DNA from: an uncultured Acidobacteriota bacterium
GTDB lineage: Bacteria > Acidobacteriota > Polarisedimenticolia > Polarisedimenticolales > JAIQFR01
Direction of reading: 5' to 3'
DNA length: 54,049 nt
NCBI GenBank assembly: GCA_937864465.1
Contig: CALMJU010000083.1
Span: forward strand, 111,456-165,504
Shown: one piece after another, positions 7,511-16,877 of the stretch
Position numbering within the stretch: the stretch's first letter is position 1
Layout: every line of letters begins with the position of its first letter
Position numbers and translations under genes: made by a program
The notes under the pieces: generated by a model
Databases searched by the model: none
What the model was told of the DNA's origin: nothing
Seen by the model: the letters and a program-made list of their open reading frames with translations, nothing else

Positions 7511-8869
7511 GTGAGAAACCGGATCCCGCGCGCGATCGTGCTGTCGTTCGCCGGGCTGATCGCCGCCGGCACCCTTTTCCTGAGCCTGCCGGACTGCGCC
7601 GTCGAGGGGAGGCTCACGCTTCTCCAGGCGCTCTTCACCGCGACATCCGCGGTGTGCGTGACCGGGCTGACGGTGATCGATCCGGCTCGGGATCTCTCCC
7701 CGTTCGGGCAGGGAGTCCTGGCCCTGCTGATCCAGCTCGGGGGGCTCGGGATCCTCTCGCTGAGCGGCTTCGTGATCCTGTCGCTCGGGCGCCGCGAGGA
7801 GCTCGGCCAGAGGATGTACGTCGAGACGGCCCACGGCGGCGTCCGGGGGGTCTCCCCCCTCGCCGTCCTCAAGAACGCCGTGCTCGTGTCCGCCGCGATC
7901 GAGGCGATCGGCGCGGCGCTGCTCTACGCCGGCTTCGGCCTGGCGCTCGGATCGTACGGCCTTCGCACGGCCTGGCTGGCCGTGTTCCACGCGATCTCCG
8001 CCTTCTGCAACGCCGGCTTCTCGCTGTTCCCGTCCAACCTGAACGCCTTTCGCGACGACCCGATCGTCTGCCTCACGGTGATGGGGCTCATCGTGGTCGG
8101 CGGGATCGGTTTCGTCGTGATCGCCGACCTGTCCCGCCTGCGGAGGATGCCCGCGGGACAGCGCCGGTTCTGGCGCCTGTCGCTCCACAGCCGGATGGTG
8201 CTCGCCACGACGGCGACCCTGGTCCTCGGGGGCGCGGCGCTCACGGCCGCGATCGAGTGGAACAACTCGCTTCGCGACGCCCCGTGGACCGGCCGCGTGC
8301 TGGGGCCGCTGTTCTACTCCGTGACCTGCCGGACCGCGGGGTTCGACTCGATCCGGACCGCTTCCCTGACGAGCGCGACCCTCGCCCTCGGCATCGTCCT
8401 GATGTTCATCGGCGCGTCGCCCGGAGGCACCGGAGGCGGGATCAAGACGACGAGCGCGGCGACGATCTGGGCGATGCTCGCATCGCGGGCGCGGGGGCGT
8501 CCGGCCGCGGAGATCTTCGGCCGGACGATCCCGCCGGAGACCGTATCGAAGGCGATCGCGACGGTCGGGGCGTTCGTCGCGGTCCTCGTCCTGGCAAACC
8601 TGGGGCTGAGCCTGACGGAGGTCGGCCTCGTCCCGCACGAGACGGGGCCGGGACTGCATCTGGACTTCGCGTTCGAGACCGTGTCGGCGATCGGCACGGT
8701 GGGGCTGTCGACCGGCATCACGCCGGCGCTGAGCCCCGGCGGCAAGCTGATCCTGATCGCCCTGATGTTCGTGGGGCGCACCGGTCCCCTCGTGATCGGG
8801 GCGTCCCTGATCGGGAGGCGGCGCGACGAGCAGTCCAGGCTTCCCGAGGAGGACGTGATCGTCGGCTGA
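7511..8869 (+). CDS. trkH: TrkH/KtrB-family potassium uptake channel subunit
   Basis: This 452-residue multispanning protein has all four selectivity-filter repeats of the Trk/Ktr/HKT superfamily: TATSAVCVTGL, ISAFCNAGFSL, SVTCRTAGFDS and VSAIGTVGLSTG. The gating loop GASPGGTGGGIKTTS is present after the third filter. It forms the potassium channel in the cytoplasmic membrane and works with a cytosolic RCK protein, encoded 34 bases downstream. Candidate starts are ATG 7499, ATG 7502 and GTG 7511. The first two lie inside a TATGAT promoter hexamer, so GTG 7511 is preferred, perhaps as a leaderless start. The length resembles KtrB more than the longer proteobacterial TrkH. Confidence 0.9.
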   Translation: MRNRIPRAIVLSFAGLIAAGTLFLSLPDCAVEGRLTLLQALFTATSAVCVTGLTVIDPARDLSPFGQGVLALLIQLGGLGILSLSGFVILSLGRREELGQRMYVETAHGGVRGVSPLAVLKNAVLVSAAIEAIGAALLYAGFGLALGSYGLRTAWLAVFHAISAFCNAGFSLFPSNLNAFRDDPIVCLTVMGLIVVGGIGFVVIADLSRLRRMPAGQRRFWRLSLHSRMVLATTATLVLGGAALTAAIEWNNSLRDAPWTGRVLGPLFYSVTCRTAGFDSIRTASLTSATLALGIVLMFIGASPGGTGGGIKTTSAATIWAMLASRARGRPAAEIFGRTIPPETVSKAIATVGAFVAVLVLANLGLSLTEVGLVPHETGPGLHLDFAFETVSAIGTVGLSTGITPALSPGGKLILIALMFVGRTGPLVIGASLIGRRRDEQSRLPEEDVIVG

Positions 8870-8903
8870 GCGGCCCCGGCGGGCCGCTCCGGAGGGGACG
8901 TCC

Positions 8904-9590
8904 GTGAAGAGGAGAACGGTGGCGGTTCTGGGCCTGAGCGTCTTCGGCAAAGAGGCCGCGCTCGGGTTGACGACGCACGCCAACATCGACGTCGTCGCCC
9001 TCGACTACCGCAAGGAGGAGGTCGACGCGATCGCGCCGTACGTCGCACGGGCCGCGATCGCCGACGTCCGGCAGGTGGACCTTCTCGAGCGCGAGGGAGC
9101 CTCGTCCTGGTCCGCCGCGATCGTCGGGATCCGGCGGCACTTCGACACGACCGCCCTGGTGACCCACTTCCTGAAGAAGAAGGCCGGCGTGAGGACGGTG
9201 ATCGTCCAGGTCAACAGCGCGCAGGAAGAGGAGACGATCAAGGTGCTCGGCGCCGATCTCACCGTGTTCCCCGAGAGGGACGGCGCGCTCCGCCTGGTCG
9301 CGACCTTCACGCATCCGCTGCTGACCGAGATCGTGGACCTGGGCGGCAACGTCGAGCTGATGGAAGTCGAGGTCCCGGCCCACTTCATCGGCCGGTCGCT
9401 CCGGGAGCTGGACCTCCGGTCGCGAAACCAGATCTACGTCGTCGCGATCCGTCCGGACATCCACGAGACCGCGGGGCGTGTCGAGGTCCCGCCCAACCCC
9501 GATCACGCGCTCGGGGCCGGGGAGCGGCTGATGCTGATCGGGCACCCGGAGAACCTGCAGGGGTTCCTCACGTCCCTGCCCCAGGGCTGA
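8904..9590 (+). CDS. trkA: TrkA/KtrA-type RCK regulatory subunit
   Basis: The 228-residue protein has an N-terminal RCK domain (VAVLGLSVFGKEAA, then VVALD as the acidic end of the second strand) and a C-terminal RCK_C domain (about residues 140-225, with FIGRSLRELDLR and LGAGERLMLIGHP). The nucleotide loop reads G-L-S-x-F-G rather than G-x-G-x-x-G, as is common in KtrA. It binds ATP/ADP or NAD(H) and gates the TrkH-type channel encoded immediately upstream. It has single-RCK architecture, unlike the double TrkA of E. coli. Its last 23 bases overlap the end of the convergent membrane-protein gene. Confidence 0.9.
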   Translation: MKRRTVAVLGLSVFGKEAALGLTTHANIDVVALDYRKEEVDAIAPYVARAAIADVRQVDLLEREGASSWSAAIVGIRRHFDTTALVTHFLKKKAGVRTVIVQVNSAQEEETIKVLGADLTVFPERDGALRLVATFTHPLLTEIVDLGGNVELMEVEVPAHFIGRSLRELDLRSRNQIYVVAIRPDIHETAGRVEVPPNPDHALGAGERLMLIGHPENLQGFLTSLPQG

Positions 9591-11694
9591 CGGCGCCCCG
9601 GGACGCCCCGCGATGCCGTCCCACGGCACCGGCGGTCGCGGCCGCGACCAGCCCTGAGATCGCGAGGCCCAGGATCCGCCACGGCGTCCCGACCCCGTAT
9701 CGCAGATCCACCCTGCGCGCGCCGGGGGGCAGGTCCACGGCCAGGAACCCGCCGGCCTCGCCCGCCGGGCCCGTGTCCTTTCCGTCCACGGACGCCTTCC
9801 ATCCGGGGAAACTCTGCTCGAGCACCACGAGACGCCCAGGCCGCGGCGCCGCGTCGAGAGAGACCGAGATCGCCCCGGGACCGCGCCGGACCCGGTCGGG
9901 CGGCACGGGGAGCGTTCCGCCGTCTCCCCGCTTCACGGAGGCGTACGGGCGGGGGGACAGGCGCAGCGGCTCGGGGGAGCGCTCCTGGAACACGAGGCTG
10001 ACCCCGGCCTCGGCCATCCTCGCCGGGTCCCGGGAGAGCCAGTAGGTCCTGTACAGGGCGGGAGACACCCACTCCGCGTAGACGTAGTAGAGGGCGTCCA
10101 CCTCCGCGCGGTACGAGTCCGGAGGCAGCTTCAGGTCCCAGGTCCGGACGATGCCCCGTCCCTCCGGCAGCCGGACCGGGACCCACAGCAGGTCTCGGTC
10201 CCAGAACTCGGGACGGACGCCCGGCCGCGCGCACCCGTGGACGACCCCGGCATACGGAGGGATCCGGTCGGCCGCGCCGGTGTACGGCGCCCCGTCCCAG
10301 ACGAGCAGCGCGAGGATCGCCGCGGCCATCGCCCGTGCCGACCACCCGGCGTCCCCGCGAAGGCACCGATCGACGGCGAGCGCGAGGGCGAGCGCCGCCA
10401 GCGCCGTCGCGGGGGTAAGGAACCGCCACGGAAAGTAGAGCTGGGCGAAGCCCGGCAGCCCGCCGAGCGCGCGGGCCGCGGGGGCCGTGGAGAGCGCGAG
10501 GGCGGCCGCGGCGCCGAGGGCGAGCCCGCCCGTCCGCGACCGGCGCGACCAGAGCGGCGCGGCGACGCCGGCGATCATCAGGACGGCGCCCGCGTAGAAG
10601 GGCATCTGCTCCCCCTCCAGCCCGAGCCGCCTTCTCTGCGTGTCCGGGATCGAGATCCGCGAGCGGTCCCAGAGGCGCCGCTCCAGGAGCGAGGCAGGCG
10701 CGACGCCGTGCTCCCCGTAGCGGAAGTAGCGGCTCTCCCCGCTGCGCGCGGCGACGCTTACCGCCCCCGCTTCCGCGGCGGCCGGAAGCCACCACCACGC
10801 GGTCAGCCCCGCCGCCAGCAGGACCGGAACCGCAGCTGCGCGGAGCCGCCGGAGCCGCTCCGCCGCGGGGGCGCGGGACCCGATCGTCTCGAGCGCCACA
10901 GCCGGCAGGAGCGCGACGAAGAGGGTCAGAAGCGTGGGCGGGTGCGTGAGAACGAGCCCGGCGACCGAGGCCAGGAGCAGCGCCGGGGTCCGCTGCCCGG
11001 GCTCGCGGACGGCCCGCAGCGCCGACGCGACCACCAGGGGCGCGAGGACGAACGCGTTCGCCTCCCCCAGCGCCCCCCGGTAGTCGAACACCGCGAGTCT
11101 CCAGGGAGCGAAGGCGCCCGCGGCGCCGGCGACGAGCGCCGCGCGCCTCCCCGCCCCGAGGTGCCTGGCGGCGAGGAAGAAGGAGAGCGCGGAGAGAACG
11201 TGACCGGCGAACAGCTCGGCCTTGAGAGCGGAGACCGGATCCAGCCCCGCCAGGATCCACGGCGCGGCCAGGAGGAAGTTGACGGGGCCGTAGAACTGGA
11301 AGAGCGGCATGCCGGCACCCAGGTAGGGAACCCAGAGCGGGTAGGGCACGCCCTCCGCGAGACACCGGCCGTAAGCCCAGATCCCCCAGAGATGATCGAG
11401 GTCGTGGATGCGCGGCATCCCCGTCCGCCCGAGCACGTGGCCCGCGATCCCTCCGGCGACCGCCGCGGCGGCGACGGCGGCGACCCTTCGCGCCCGTGCG
11501 GGCGCCAGGACGGCGGCTGCGAGGACGACGGCGGCGCCCGCGACGAGGAGGCGGGACGGCGGCTCGTGGACCCGGCCCGAGGTCGCCAGGAACGCCACCG
11601 CGCCGGCAACCGCCGCGATCCCGATCCCCGCGAGGGCGCCCCGGCGAGCGTCGGCCTCGCGCCCCTCTTCCCCGCTCCTACCGTGCGATCGCAT
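9568..11694 (-). CDS. YfhO-type polytopic membrane protein
   Basis: The 708-residue protein has many hydrophobic segments from about residue 25 to 480, a soluble domain, and a final membrane segment (RILGLAISGLVAAATAGAV). It carries features of YfhO/GT-C-like proteins: FYGPVNFLLAAPW, YFPWRFLTPATAL, and a C-terminal beta domain with VVLEQSFPGWKASVDG and DLPPGARRVDLRY. YfhO proteins act in glycosylation of envelope polymers in Gram-positives; in other phyla the role is unknown. The longest frame begins at 11841, but ATG 11694 fits better because a TAGAAT -10 element (11723-11728, minus) lies about 29 bases upstream of it. The start is uncertain. It is divergent from the saccharopine-pathway genes. 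Confidence 0.72.
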   Translation of the reverse strand: MRSHGRSGEEGREADARRGALAGIGIAAVAGAVAFLATSGRVHEPPSRLLVAGAAVVLAAAVLAPARARRVAAVAAAAVAGGIAGHVLGRTGMPRIHDLDHLWGIWAYGRCLAEGVPYPLWVPYLGAGMPLFQFYGPVNFLLAAPWILAGLDPVSALKAELFAGHVLSALSFFLAARHLGAGRRAALVAGAAGAFAPWRLAVFDYRGALGEANAFVLAPLVVASALRAVREPGQRTPALLLASVAGLVLTHPPTLLTLFVALLPAVALETIGSRAPAAERLRRLRAAAVPVLLAAGLTAWWWLPAAAEAGAVSVAARSGESRYFRYGEHGVAPASLLERRLWDRSRISIPDTQRRRLGLEGEQMPFYAGAVLMIAGVAAPLWSRRSRTGGLALGAAAALALSTAPAARALGGLPGFAQLYFPWRFLTPATALAALALALAVDRCLRGDAGWSARAMAAAILALLVWDGAPYTGAADRIPPYAGVVHGCARPGVRPEFWDRDLLWVPVRLPEGRGIVRTWDLKLPPDSYRAEVDALYYVYAEWVSPALYRTYWLSRDPARMAEAGVSLVFQERSPEPLRLSPRPYASVKRGDGGTLPVPPDRVRRGPGAISVSLDAAPRPGRLVVLEQSFPGWKASVDGKDTGPAGEAGGFLAVDLPPGARRVDLRYGVGTPWRILGLAISGLVAAATAGAVGRHRGASRGAVSPGAGT

Positions 11695-11722
11695 GCCCCA
11701 AGCCGCCCCCGGAAAGAATTTC

Positions 11723-11728
11723 ATTCTA
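11723..11728 (-). promoter_or_regulatory. Candidate -10 element for the YfhO-type gene
   Basis: TAGAAT on the minus strand, five of six bases of the consensus, about 29 bases before ATG 11694. No convincing -35 is seen 16-18 bases upstream. Confidence 0.3.
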
Positions 11729-11815
11729 TGCCGGGACGCCCGCGCGATCGGGGCGGAGATCGGAGGGAAAATTTCCGGAGGGCGCGCTACACTGTTGCGC
11801 CTTCCGGAGCGCGAC

Positions 11816-13126
11816 ATGATCGGAATCCGACGGGAAGACAAGAACCGCTGGGAGCGCCGGGTGCCGCTGACGCCCGAGAACGTCTCCGTCCTGGTCTCCG
11901 GCCAGCGTCTCGGGGTCCGGGTGCAGCCCTCGCCGATCCGCGTCTTTCCCGACGCGGCCTACGCCGAGGCGGGCGCCACCGTGGCCGAGGACCTCTCGGC
12001 GTGCCGGCTGATCTTCGGCGTCAAGGAGGTCCCGCCCTCCCTCCTGGTGCCGGAGGCGGCGTACGTCTTCTTCGCCCACGTCGTGAAGGGGCAGTCGCAC
12101 AACATGCCGATGCTCCGGAGGCTCCTCGATCTCGGCTGCTCCCTCGTGGACTACGAGAGGATCGCGGACGACCGGGGGCGGCGGCTGATCTTCTTCGGGC
12201 TCCAGGCGGGACACTCGGGGATGATCGACACGCTCTGGGCGCTGGGCCGCCGCCTCGAGGCCGAGGGGATCCGGCCGAACCCGTTCGCGGGCCTGCGCCC
12301 GGCGTGGAAGTACGGGACGCTGGCCGAGGCGCAGACCGCGGTGTCGGAGGCCGGCGAGGCGATCCGCCGCGAGGGGCTCCCGGAGCCGCTCGTTCCCTTC
12401 GTCTGCGGCTTCACAGGCTACGGGAACACGTACCGGGGCGCCGCCGAGGTGTTCGACCTCCTCCCGGTGCACGAGATCCACCCGGGCGATCTGGCCTCGC
12501 TGTCGGCCGACGCGGCCCCCAGGCGGGATTGCGTCCACAAGGTGGTGTTCCGCGAGGAGCACACCGTGGCGCCGGTATCGGGCTGGGACCGGTTCGAGCT
12601 GCAGGACTACTACCTGCACCCGGAGAAGTACAGGCCCGTCTTCGAGCAGTACCTGCCGCACCTGTCGCTCCTCGTGAACTGCGTGTACTGGGAGCCGAAG
12701 TACCCGAAGCTCGTCACCCAGGAGGCGCTCGCGCGGCTCTTCGCGGGGAGCGAGCCCCCGCGGCTCCGCGTCATCGGGGACATCAGCTGCGACGTCCTCG
12801 GCTCGATGGAGTGCACCGTCCGGTGCACGGACTCCGGCGATCCGGTGTACGTCTGGGACACCGTGGCCGGGCGGGACGTCCCCGGAGTGGCGGGCCGCGG
12901 CCCCGTCGTGCTCGCGGTGGACAACCTCCCCTGCGAGCTGCCCGCCGACGCGTCTCAGCACTTCGGAGAGATGCTCCTGCCGTTCGTTCCCGCGCTCGCG
13001 CGGTGCGACTGGGACGCGCCGCTCGACTCGCTTGCGCTCCCCCCCGAGATCCTCCGCGCCGTGATCGTCCACCGGGGTAAGCTCACCCCCGCCTTCGCGT
13101 ACCTGGAATCCCATCTGGCCGTCTGA
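11816..13126 (+). CDS. Lysine-ketoglutarate reductase (LKR half of the LKR/SDH enzyme)
   Basis: The 436-residue protein resembles the N-terminal LKR part of animal and plant LKR/SDH (AASS). The start IRREDKNRWERRVPLTPENV is the AlaDh/PNT-type N-terminus, and later segments HKVVFREEHTVAP, YLHPEKYRPVFEQYLPHL and NCVYWEPKYPKLVT are characteristic of LKR. The reaction condenses lysine and 2-oxoglutarate to saccharopine using NADPH. The following gene is the matching saccharopine dehydrogenase, only 37 bases away, so the animal fusion enzyme is split into two adjacent genes here. A GGAG lies six bases before the ATG, and TACACT at 11788-11793 is a possible -10. Direction of flux (lysine breakdown) is inferred from the family. 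Confidence 0.82.
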   Translation: MIGIRREDKNRWERRVPLTPENVSVLVSGQRLGVRVQPSPIRVFPDAAYAEAGATVAEDLSACRLIFGVKEVPPSLLVPEAAYVFFAHVVKGQSHNMPMLRRLLDLGCSLVDYERIADDRGRRLIFFGLQAGHSGMIDTLWALGRRLEAEGIRPNPFAGLRPAWKYGTLAEAQTAVSEAGEAIRREGLPEPLVPFVCGFTGYGNTYRGAAEVFDLLPVHEIHPGDLASLSADAAPRRDCVHKVVFREEHTVAPVSGWDRFELQDYYLHPEKYRPVFEQYLPHLSLLVNCVYWEPKYPKLVTQEALARLFAGSEPPRLRVIGDISCDVLGSMECTVRCTDSGDPVYVWDTVAGRDVPGVAGRGPVVLAVDNLPCELPADASQHFGEMLLPFVPALARCDWDAPLDSLALPPEILRAVIVHRGKLTPAFAYLESHLAV

Positions 13127-13163
13127 CACGGCGTCGGCGGCCGGCCGAACAGGAGGTTGTGCG

Positions 13164-14516
13164 ATGAAGAACGTGCTGATCCTGGGAGCGGGCCTCGTGA
13201 GCCGCCCCATCGTGCGGTACCTGCTGGAGCGCACCGATCGCGGGATCGTCGTCGCGAGCCGCACCGTCAGCAAGGCCAAGGCGCTGATCGGCGGCCACCC
13301 GCGGGGCCGGGCCGTCGCCGTGAACGTCGAGGACGACGCCCGGGTCGAGGCTCTCGTGAAGGAGGCCGAGGTCGTCGTCAGCCTCGTCCCCTACACGCAC
13401 CACGTCCGCGTGGCGAAGATGGCCGTCCGGCACAAGGCGCACGTGGTCACGACCTCCTACGTCTCGCCGGCGATGCGCGAGCTCGACAAGCCGGCCCGGA
13501 AGGCCGGCGTCACGATCCTCAACGAGATAGGGCTCGATCCCGGCATCGACCACATGTCCGCGATGCAGGTCATCCACAGGATCCAGGGCTCCGGCGGCAC
13601 GGTCACCCATTTCTCGAGCTGCTGCGGCGGGCTCCCGGCCCCGGAGGCGAACACCAACCCGTGGGGATACAAGTTCTCGTGGAGTCCGCGGGGGGTGATC
13701 CTCGCCGGAAGGAACCCCGCGAGATTCCTCCGCGACGGCAAGGTCGTCCAGATCCCCGGCCCCAAGCTGTTCGCCAACCGCTGGCCGTACGGCGTCGAGG
13801 GGACCGGCGTCTTCGTCATCTATCCGAACCGGGACTCCCTCCCCTACGTCGAGACCTACGGCCTCCAGGGGATCCGGAACATGTTCCGGGGGACGATCCG
13901 ATACCCGGGATGGTGCGAGACGCTCAAGGCGATCGCGGATCTCGGGCTGCTCGACCTCGAGGAGCGCTCGTGGCCCTCGGGCACGACGTACGCCTCGTTC
14001 CTCGCCTCCTTCCTGAAGAAGGGCGCCGGCTCTGTCGCGGAGAGGGTCGCGGGGAAGATCGGCGTGCGGCCGGACGACCCGATCGTCTCGCGGCTCGAGT
14101 GGGCCGGCCTCCTGTCGGACCGCCCGATCCCGGAGACGAAGGCGTCGCCGCTCGACGTGCTCTCGAACCGCCTGCTGAAGATGATGGCCTACGCCCCCGG
14201 CGAGCGGGACATGATCCTGCTCCGGCACGAGTTCGTCGCGACCTGGCCGGACCGGCCCTCGATGCGGACGATCTGCGTGCTGGCGGACCACGGCGAGCCG
14301 TTCGGCGACTCCTCGATGGCCCGGACGGTGTCGCTCCCGGCGGCGATCGCGGTCCGGCTCCTCCTCGAGAAGCGGATCGGGATGCGGGGCGTCCACGTCC
14401 CCGTGCTCCCGGACGTCTACGAGCCGGTGATGGCGGAGCTCGGAACGCTCGGGATCGAGTTCAAGGAGATGAGCCACGTGCTGCTGCCGGGGCCCTTCGG
14501 CGCTCCCGTGAAGTAG
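13164..14516 (+). CDS. Saccharopine dehydrogenase (SDH half of the LKR/SDH enzyme)
   Basis: The 450-residue protein begins with a Rossmann nucleotide loop (VLILGAGLVSRP) and continues with VVSLVPYTHHVRVAK, VVTTSYVSPAMRELDK, NEIGLDPGIDHMSAMQVI and a CCGGLPAPEANTNPWGYKFS segment, all typical of the SDH domain of LKR/SDH. It oxidises saccharopine to glutamate and 2-aminoadipate semialdehyde using NAD+. AGGAGG lies before the ATG. It sits between the LKR half and an acyl-CoA synthetase gene in a same-strand run. No aminoadipate-semialdehyde dehydrogenase is in the window, so the next step must be encoded elsewhere. Confidence 0.86.
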   Translation: MKNVLILGAGLVSRPIVRYLLERTDRGIVVASRTVSKAKALIGGHPRGRAVAVNVEDDARVEALVKEAEVVVSLVPYTHHVRVAKMAVRHKAHVVTTSYVSPAMRELDKPARKAGVTILNEIGLDPGIDHMSAMQVIHRIQGSGGTVTHFSSCCGGLPAPEANTNPWGYKFSWSPRGVILAGRNPARFLRDGKVVQIPGPKLFANRWPYGVEGTGVFVIYPNRDSLPYVETYGLQGIRNMFRGTIRYPGWCETLKAIADLGLLDLEERSWPSGTTYASFLASFLKKGAGSVAERVAGKIGVRPDDPIVSRLEWAGLLSDRPIPETKASPLDVLSNRLLKMMAYAPGERDMILLRHEFVATWPDRPSMRTICVLADHGEPFGDSSMARTVSLPAAIAVRLLLEKRIGMRGVHVPVLPDVYEPVMAELGTLGIEFKEMSHVLLPGPFGAPVK

Positions 14517-14576
14517 CCGCAGCCGGAGGGTCCGGGGAGCCGGAAGGCGATCCCGCCGCCGTCGGAGGGAGGAACC

Positions 14577-16847
14577 ATGGAGCCCGAGACTGCGACCGCA
14601 GGGCCGCGGAGCGACCCCGTCCTGGAGGCCGCGGAGGCCGAGCGCCGGGACGTCCTCCTGGAGCACGAGGTGTACGCCGTGCTCGCCGGGGCAGGCCTGC
14701 ACGTCCCGGCCCACCGGTGCGTCGCCGCGCCGGACGAGGTGGACGCCGCGCTCTGCACGGAGCTGCGCTCCGAAGAGGCGGTCGTCAAGGTGATCTCGCC
14801 CCAGATCCTGCACAAGAGCGACGTCGGCGGCGTGGTCGTGGTCCGGAACACGCCGGGATCGCTTCGAGACGCGGTGGCGGCCGTCACGTCGGCGGCGCGG
14901 ACCCGCGTCCCGGACGCGGACGTCCGCGGCGCCCTCCTCGTGACGAAGGTCCGGTTCCGTCCCGGCCTCGGCCGGGAGGTGCTCGCGGGGCTCCGCCACG
15001 ACCGGGCGTTCGGTCCGGTCCTCTTCCTGGGCGCAGGAGGCCTCGACACCGAGTACCTGCTGGGCGCCCTGCGGGAAGAGGCTGCGGGCGCGCTCCGCTC
15101 GGCGGCTCGGCTCGGCCGCGACGAGGCGCTCGACCTCCTCCGGGGCACCGCCGTGCACGCGGCGCTGTGCGGAGGCCTCCGCAGCTCGCGGAAAGGGGCG
15201 ATCCCGGAGGAGAGCCTGGCGCGGTTCGTCCTCGCGCTCGCCAAGCTCGCGGAGAGGATGGCGGGATTCGAGCCCCCCGGCGGCCTCGGCCTGTCGGAGC
15301 TCGAGGTGAACCCCTTCGTCGTCGCCGAGGGAACGGAGCACCTCGTCGCGCTCGACGGTCTGGCCCGCCTGCACCGGCCGGAGCCGCTCCCGGCGCCGCG
15401 GCCCGTCGCGAACCTGAGGAGGCTCCTCACCCCCTCGAGCGCGGTCGTCATCGGCGCCTCGGCCGAGGCGATGAACCCGGGGCGGATCATCCTCCGGAAC
15501 CTGGCCCGGGGGGGCGGCGTGCCGCAGGACCGGATCTGGGCCCTCCACCCCAGGGCCGAGGAGATCGACGGCTGCCGCGCCTACGCCGCGATGTCGTCCC
15601 TTCCCGGGGTCCCCGACCTCGCGGTCGTGTCCGTCCCGGCCGACAAGGGCGCCGACCGGATCGTCACCGAGGTCGTGAGCCAGCACCTCGCGCACACGGT
15701 GACCCTCATCACGGGCGGATTCGGGGAGACCGAGGGCGGCCGCGAGGCCGAGCGGCGGATGCGGGAGGCGGTCGAGGAATCGCACCGGCGCCCGGACGGG
15801 GGCGTCCTGGTCAACGGCGGGAACTGTCTCGGCATCATCTCCCTCCCCGGGGGATACACGACGTTCTTCCTCCCCCCCTACAAGCTCCCCCCCCGCGACG
15901 CTCCAGGGACGAACGCCGCGAGCATCAGCCAGTCGGGCGCGTACCTCGTGACGCAGATCTCGAACCTCGAGGGGGCGGTCCGCTCCCGCTACTCGATCTC
16001 GTTCGGCAACCAGATCGACGTGACCGTCTCCGACTACCTCGAGTACCTCGAGGGGGACCGCGAGGTCTCGGTCTTCGCCGTCTACCTCGAGGGGTTCCGG
16101 CGCGGGGACGGCAAGAGATTCCTCGACATCGCGAGGAGGATCGTGGACGGCGGGAGGACGGTCCTCCTGTACAAGGCCGGGCGGACGAGGGAGGGGCGCG
16201 CGGCGGCCGCGTCCCACACCGCCGCCGTCGTCGGCGACTACGACGTCTGCCGGGACCTCGTGCGGGCCGCCGGCGTGATCGAGTGCGAGAGCCTCGACGT
16301 GTTCGAGGACCTCACGATGACGTTCTCGTTCCTCGCGGGGAGGCCCGCGGCCGGGCGCCGCGTGGCGGTCCTTTCCAATGCGGGCTTCGAGTGCACCGCC
16401 GCCGCGGACGGGCTGCACGGCCTCGAGCTGGCCGACTTCGCGCCGGAGACGCGCGAGAGGCTGCGCGCCCTCCTGCCGGGAATGGTGGACGTGCACAACC
16501 CGATCGACGCCACGCCGGTCTGCCCGACGGAGGCGTACGCCGGCTGCGCGGAGGCGATCGCCTCCGATCCCGGCGTGGACGCCGTGGTCGTCGCGGGCGT
16601 CCCGGCGACGCCCGCTCTCGAGACCCTCGCCCGCTCCGACGAGCACGACGAGGACATCTCCCGTCCGGGGAGCTATCCGTCGCGGCTGATCGAGATCTTC
16701 CGCGCCAGCGCGAAGCCGTTCGTGTTCTCCGTCGACTCCGGAGCGCTGTACGATGGGTGCGTCCAGAGGATGCGGGAGGCGGGCCTCCCCTGCTTCCGCA
16801 AGGTCGACCGGGCGATGCGGGCCCTCGGCGCGTTCGTCGTCCGCTGA
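14577..16847 (+). CDS. ADP-forming acyl-CoA synthetase (acetate-CoA ligase family)
   Basis: The 756-residue protein joins an N-terminal ATP-grasp domain (about residues 20-255; VVKVISPQILHKSDVGGV, LSELEVNPFVV) to the CoA-binding and succinyl-CoA-synthetase-like domains (SSAVVIGASAEAMNPGR, ASISQSGAYLVTQIS). The phosphohistidine loop is in AASHTAAVVGD (H547). Such enzymes interconvert acyl-CoA plus ADP and phosphate with free acid plus ATP. The ATP-grasp-first order is one of the known permutations. It is 60 bases behind saccharopine dehydrogenase, so it may conserve energy from an acyl-CoA made later in lysine breakdown. The substrate is inference; only the class is clear. Confidence 0.85.
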   Translation: MEPETATAGPRSDPVLEAAEAERRDVLLEHEVYAVLAGAGLHVPAHRCVAAPDEVDAALCTELRSEEAVVKVISPQILHKSDVGGVVVVRNTPGSLRDAVAAVTSAARTRVPDADVRGALLVTKVRFRPGLGREVLAGLRHDRAFGPVLFLGAGGLDTEYLLGALREEAAGALRSAARLGRDEALDLLRGTAVHAALCGGLRSSRKGAIPEESLARFVLALAKLAERMAGFEPPGGLGLSELEVNPFVVAEGTEHLVALDGLARLHRPEPLPAPRPVANLRRLLTPSSAVVIGASAEAMNPGRIILRNLARGGGVPQDRIWALHPRAEEIDGCRAYAAMSSLPGVPDLAVVSVPADKGADRIVTEVVSQHLAHTVTLITGGFGETEGGREAERRMREAVEESHRRPDGGVLVNGGNCLGIISLPGGYTTFFLPPYKLPPRDAPGTNAASISQSGAYLVTQISNLEGAVRSRYSISFGNQIDVTVSDYLEYLEGDREVSVFAVYLEGFRRGDGKRFLDIARRIVDGGRTVLLYKAGRTREGRAAAASHTAAVVGDYDVCRDLVRAAGVIECESLDVFEDLTMTFSFLAGRPAAGRRVAVLSNAGFECTAAADGLHGLELADFAPETRERLRALLPGMVDVHNPIDATPVCPTEAYAGCAEAIASDPGVDAVVVAGVPATPALETLARSDEHDEDISRPGSYPSRLIEIFRASAKPFVFSVDSGALYDGCVQRMREAGLPCFRKVDRAMRALGAFVVR

Positions 16848-16877
16848 GCGCCAGCCTGCGGGACGGTGGGGGTCGTC

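Noticed and set aside
6095-8869. N-terminally extended 924-residue form of the TrkH protein
   Set aside because: The extra 470 residues are Arg/Pro-rich and lie antisense to ttcA and the exported TIM-barrel gene; TrkH homology begins only near 7511.
10237-13080. Plus-strand open frame of 947 residues, and similar very long frames such as 13083-17249 (minus) and 29019-34514 (minus)
   Set aside because: These are antisense or shifted-frame readings of real genes. High GC removes stop codons, and the translations are Arg/Pro/Gly/Ala-rich low-information text without motifs, while the opposite or other frame has clear family motifs.
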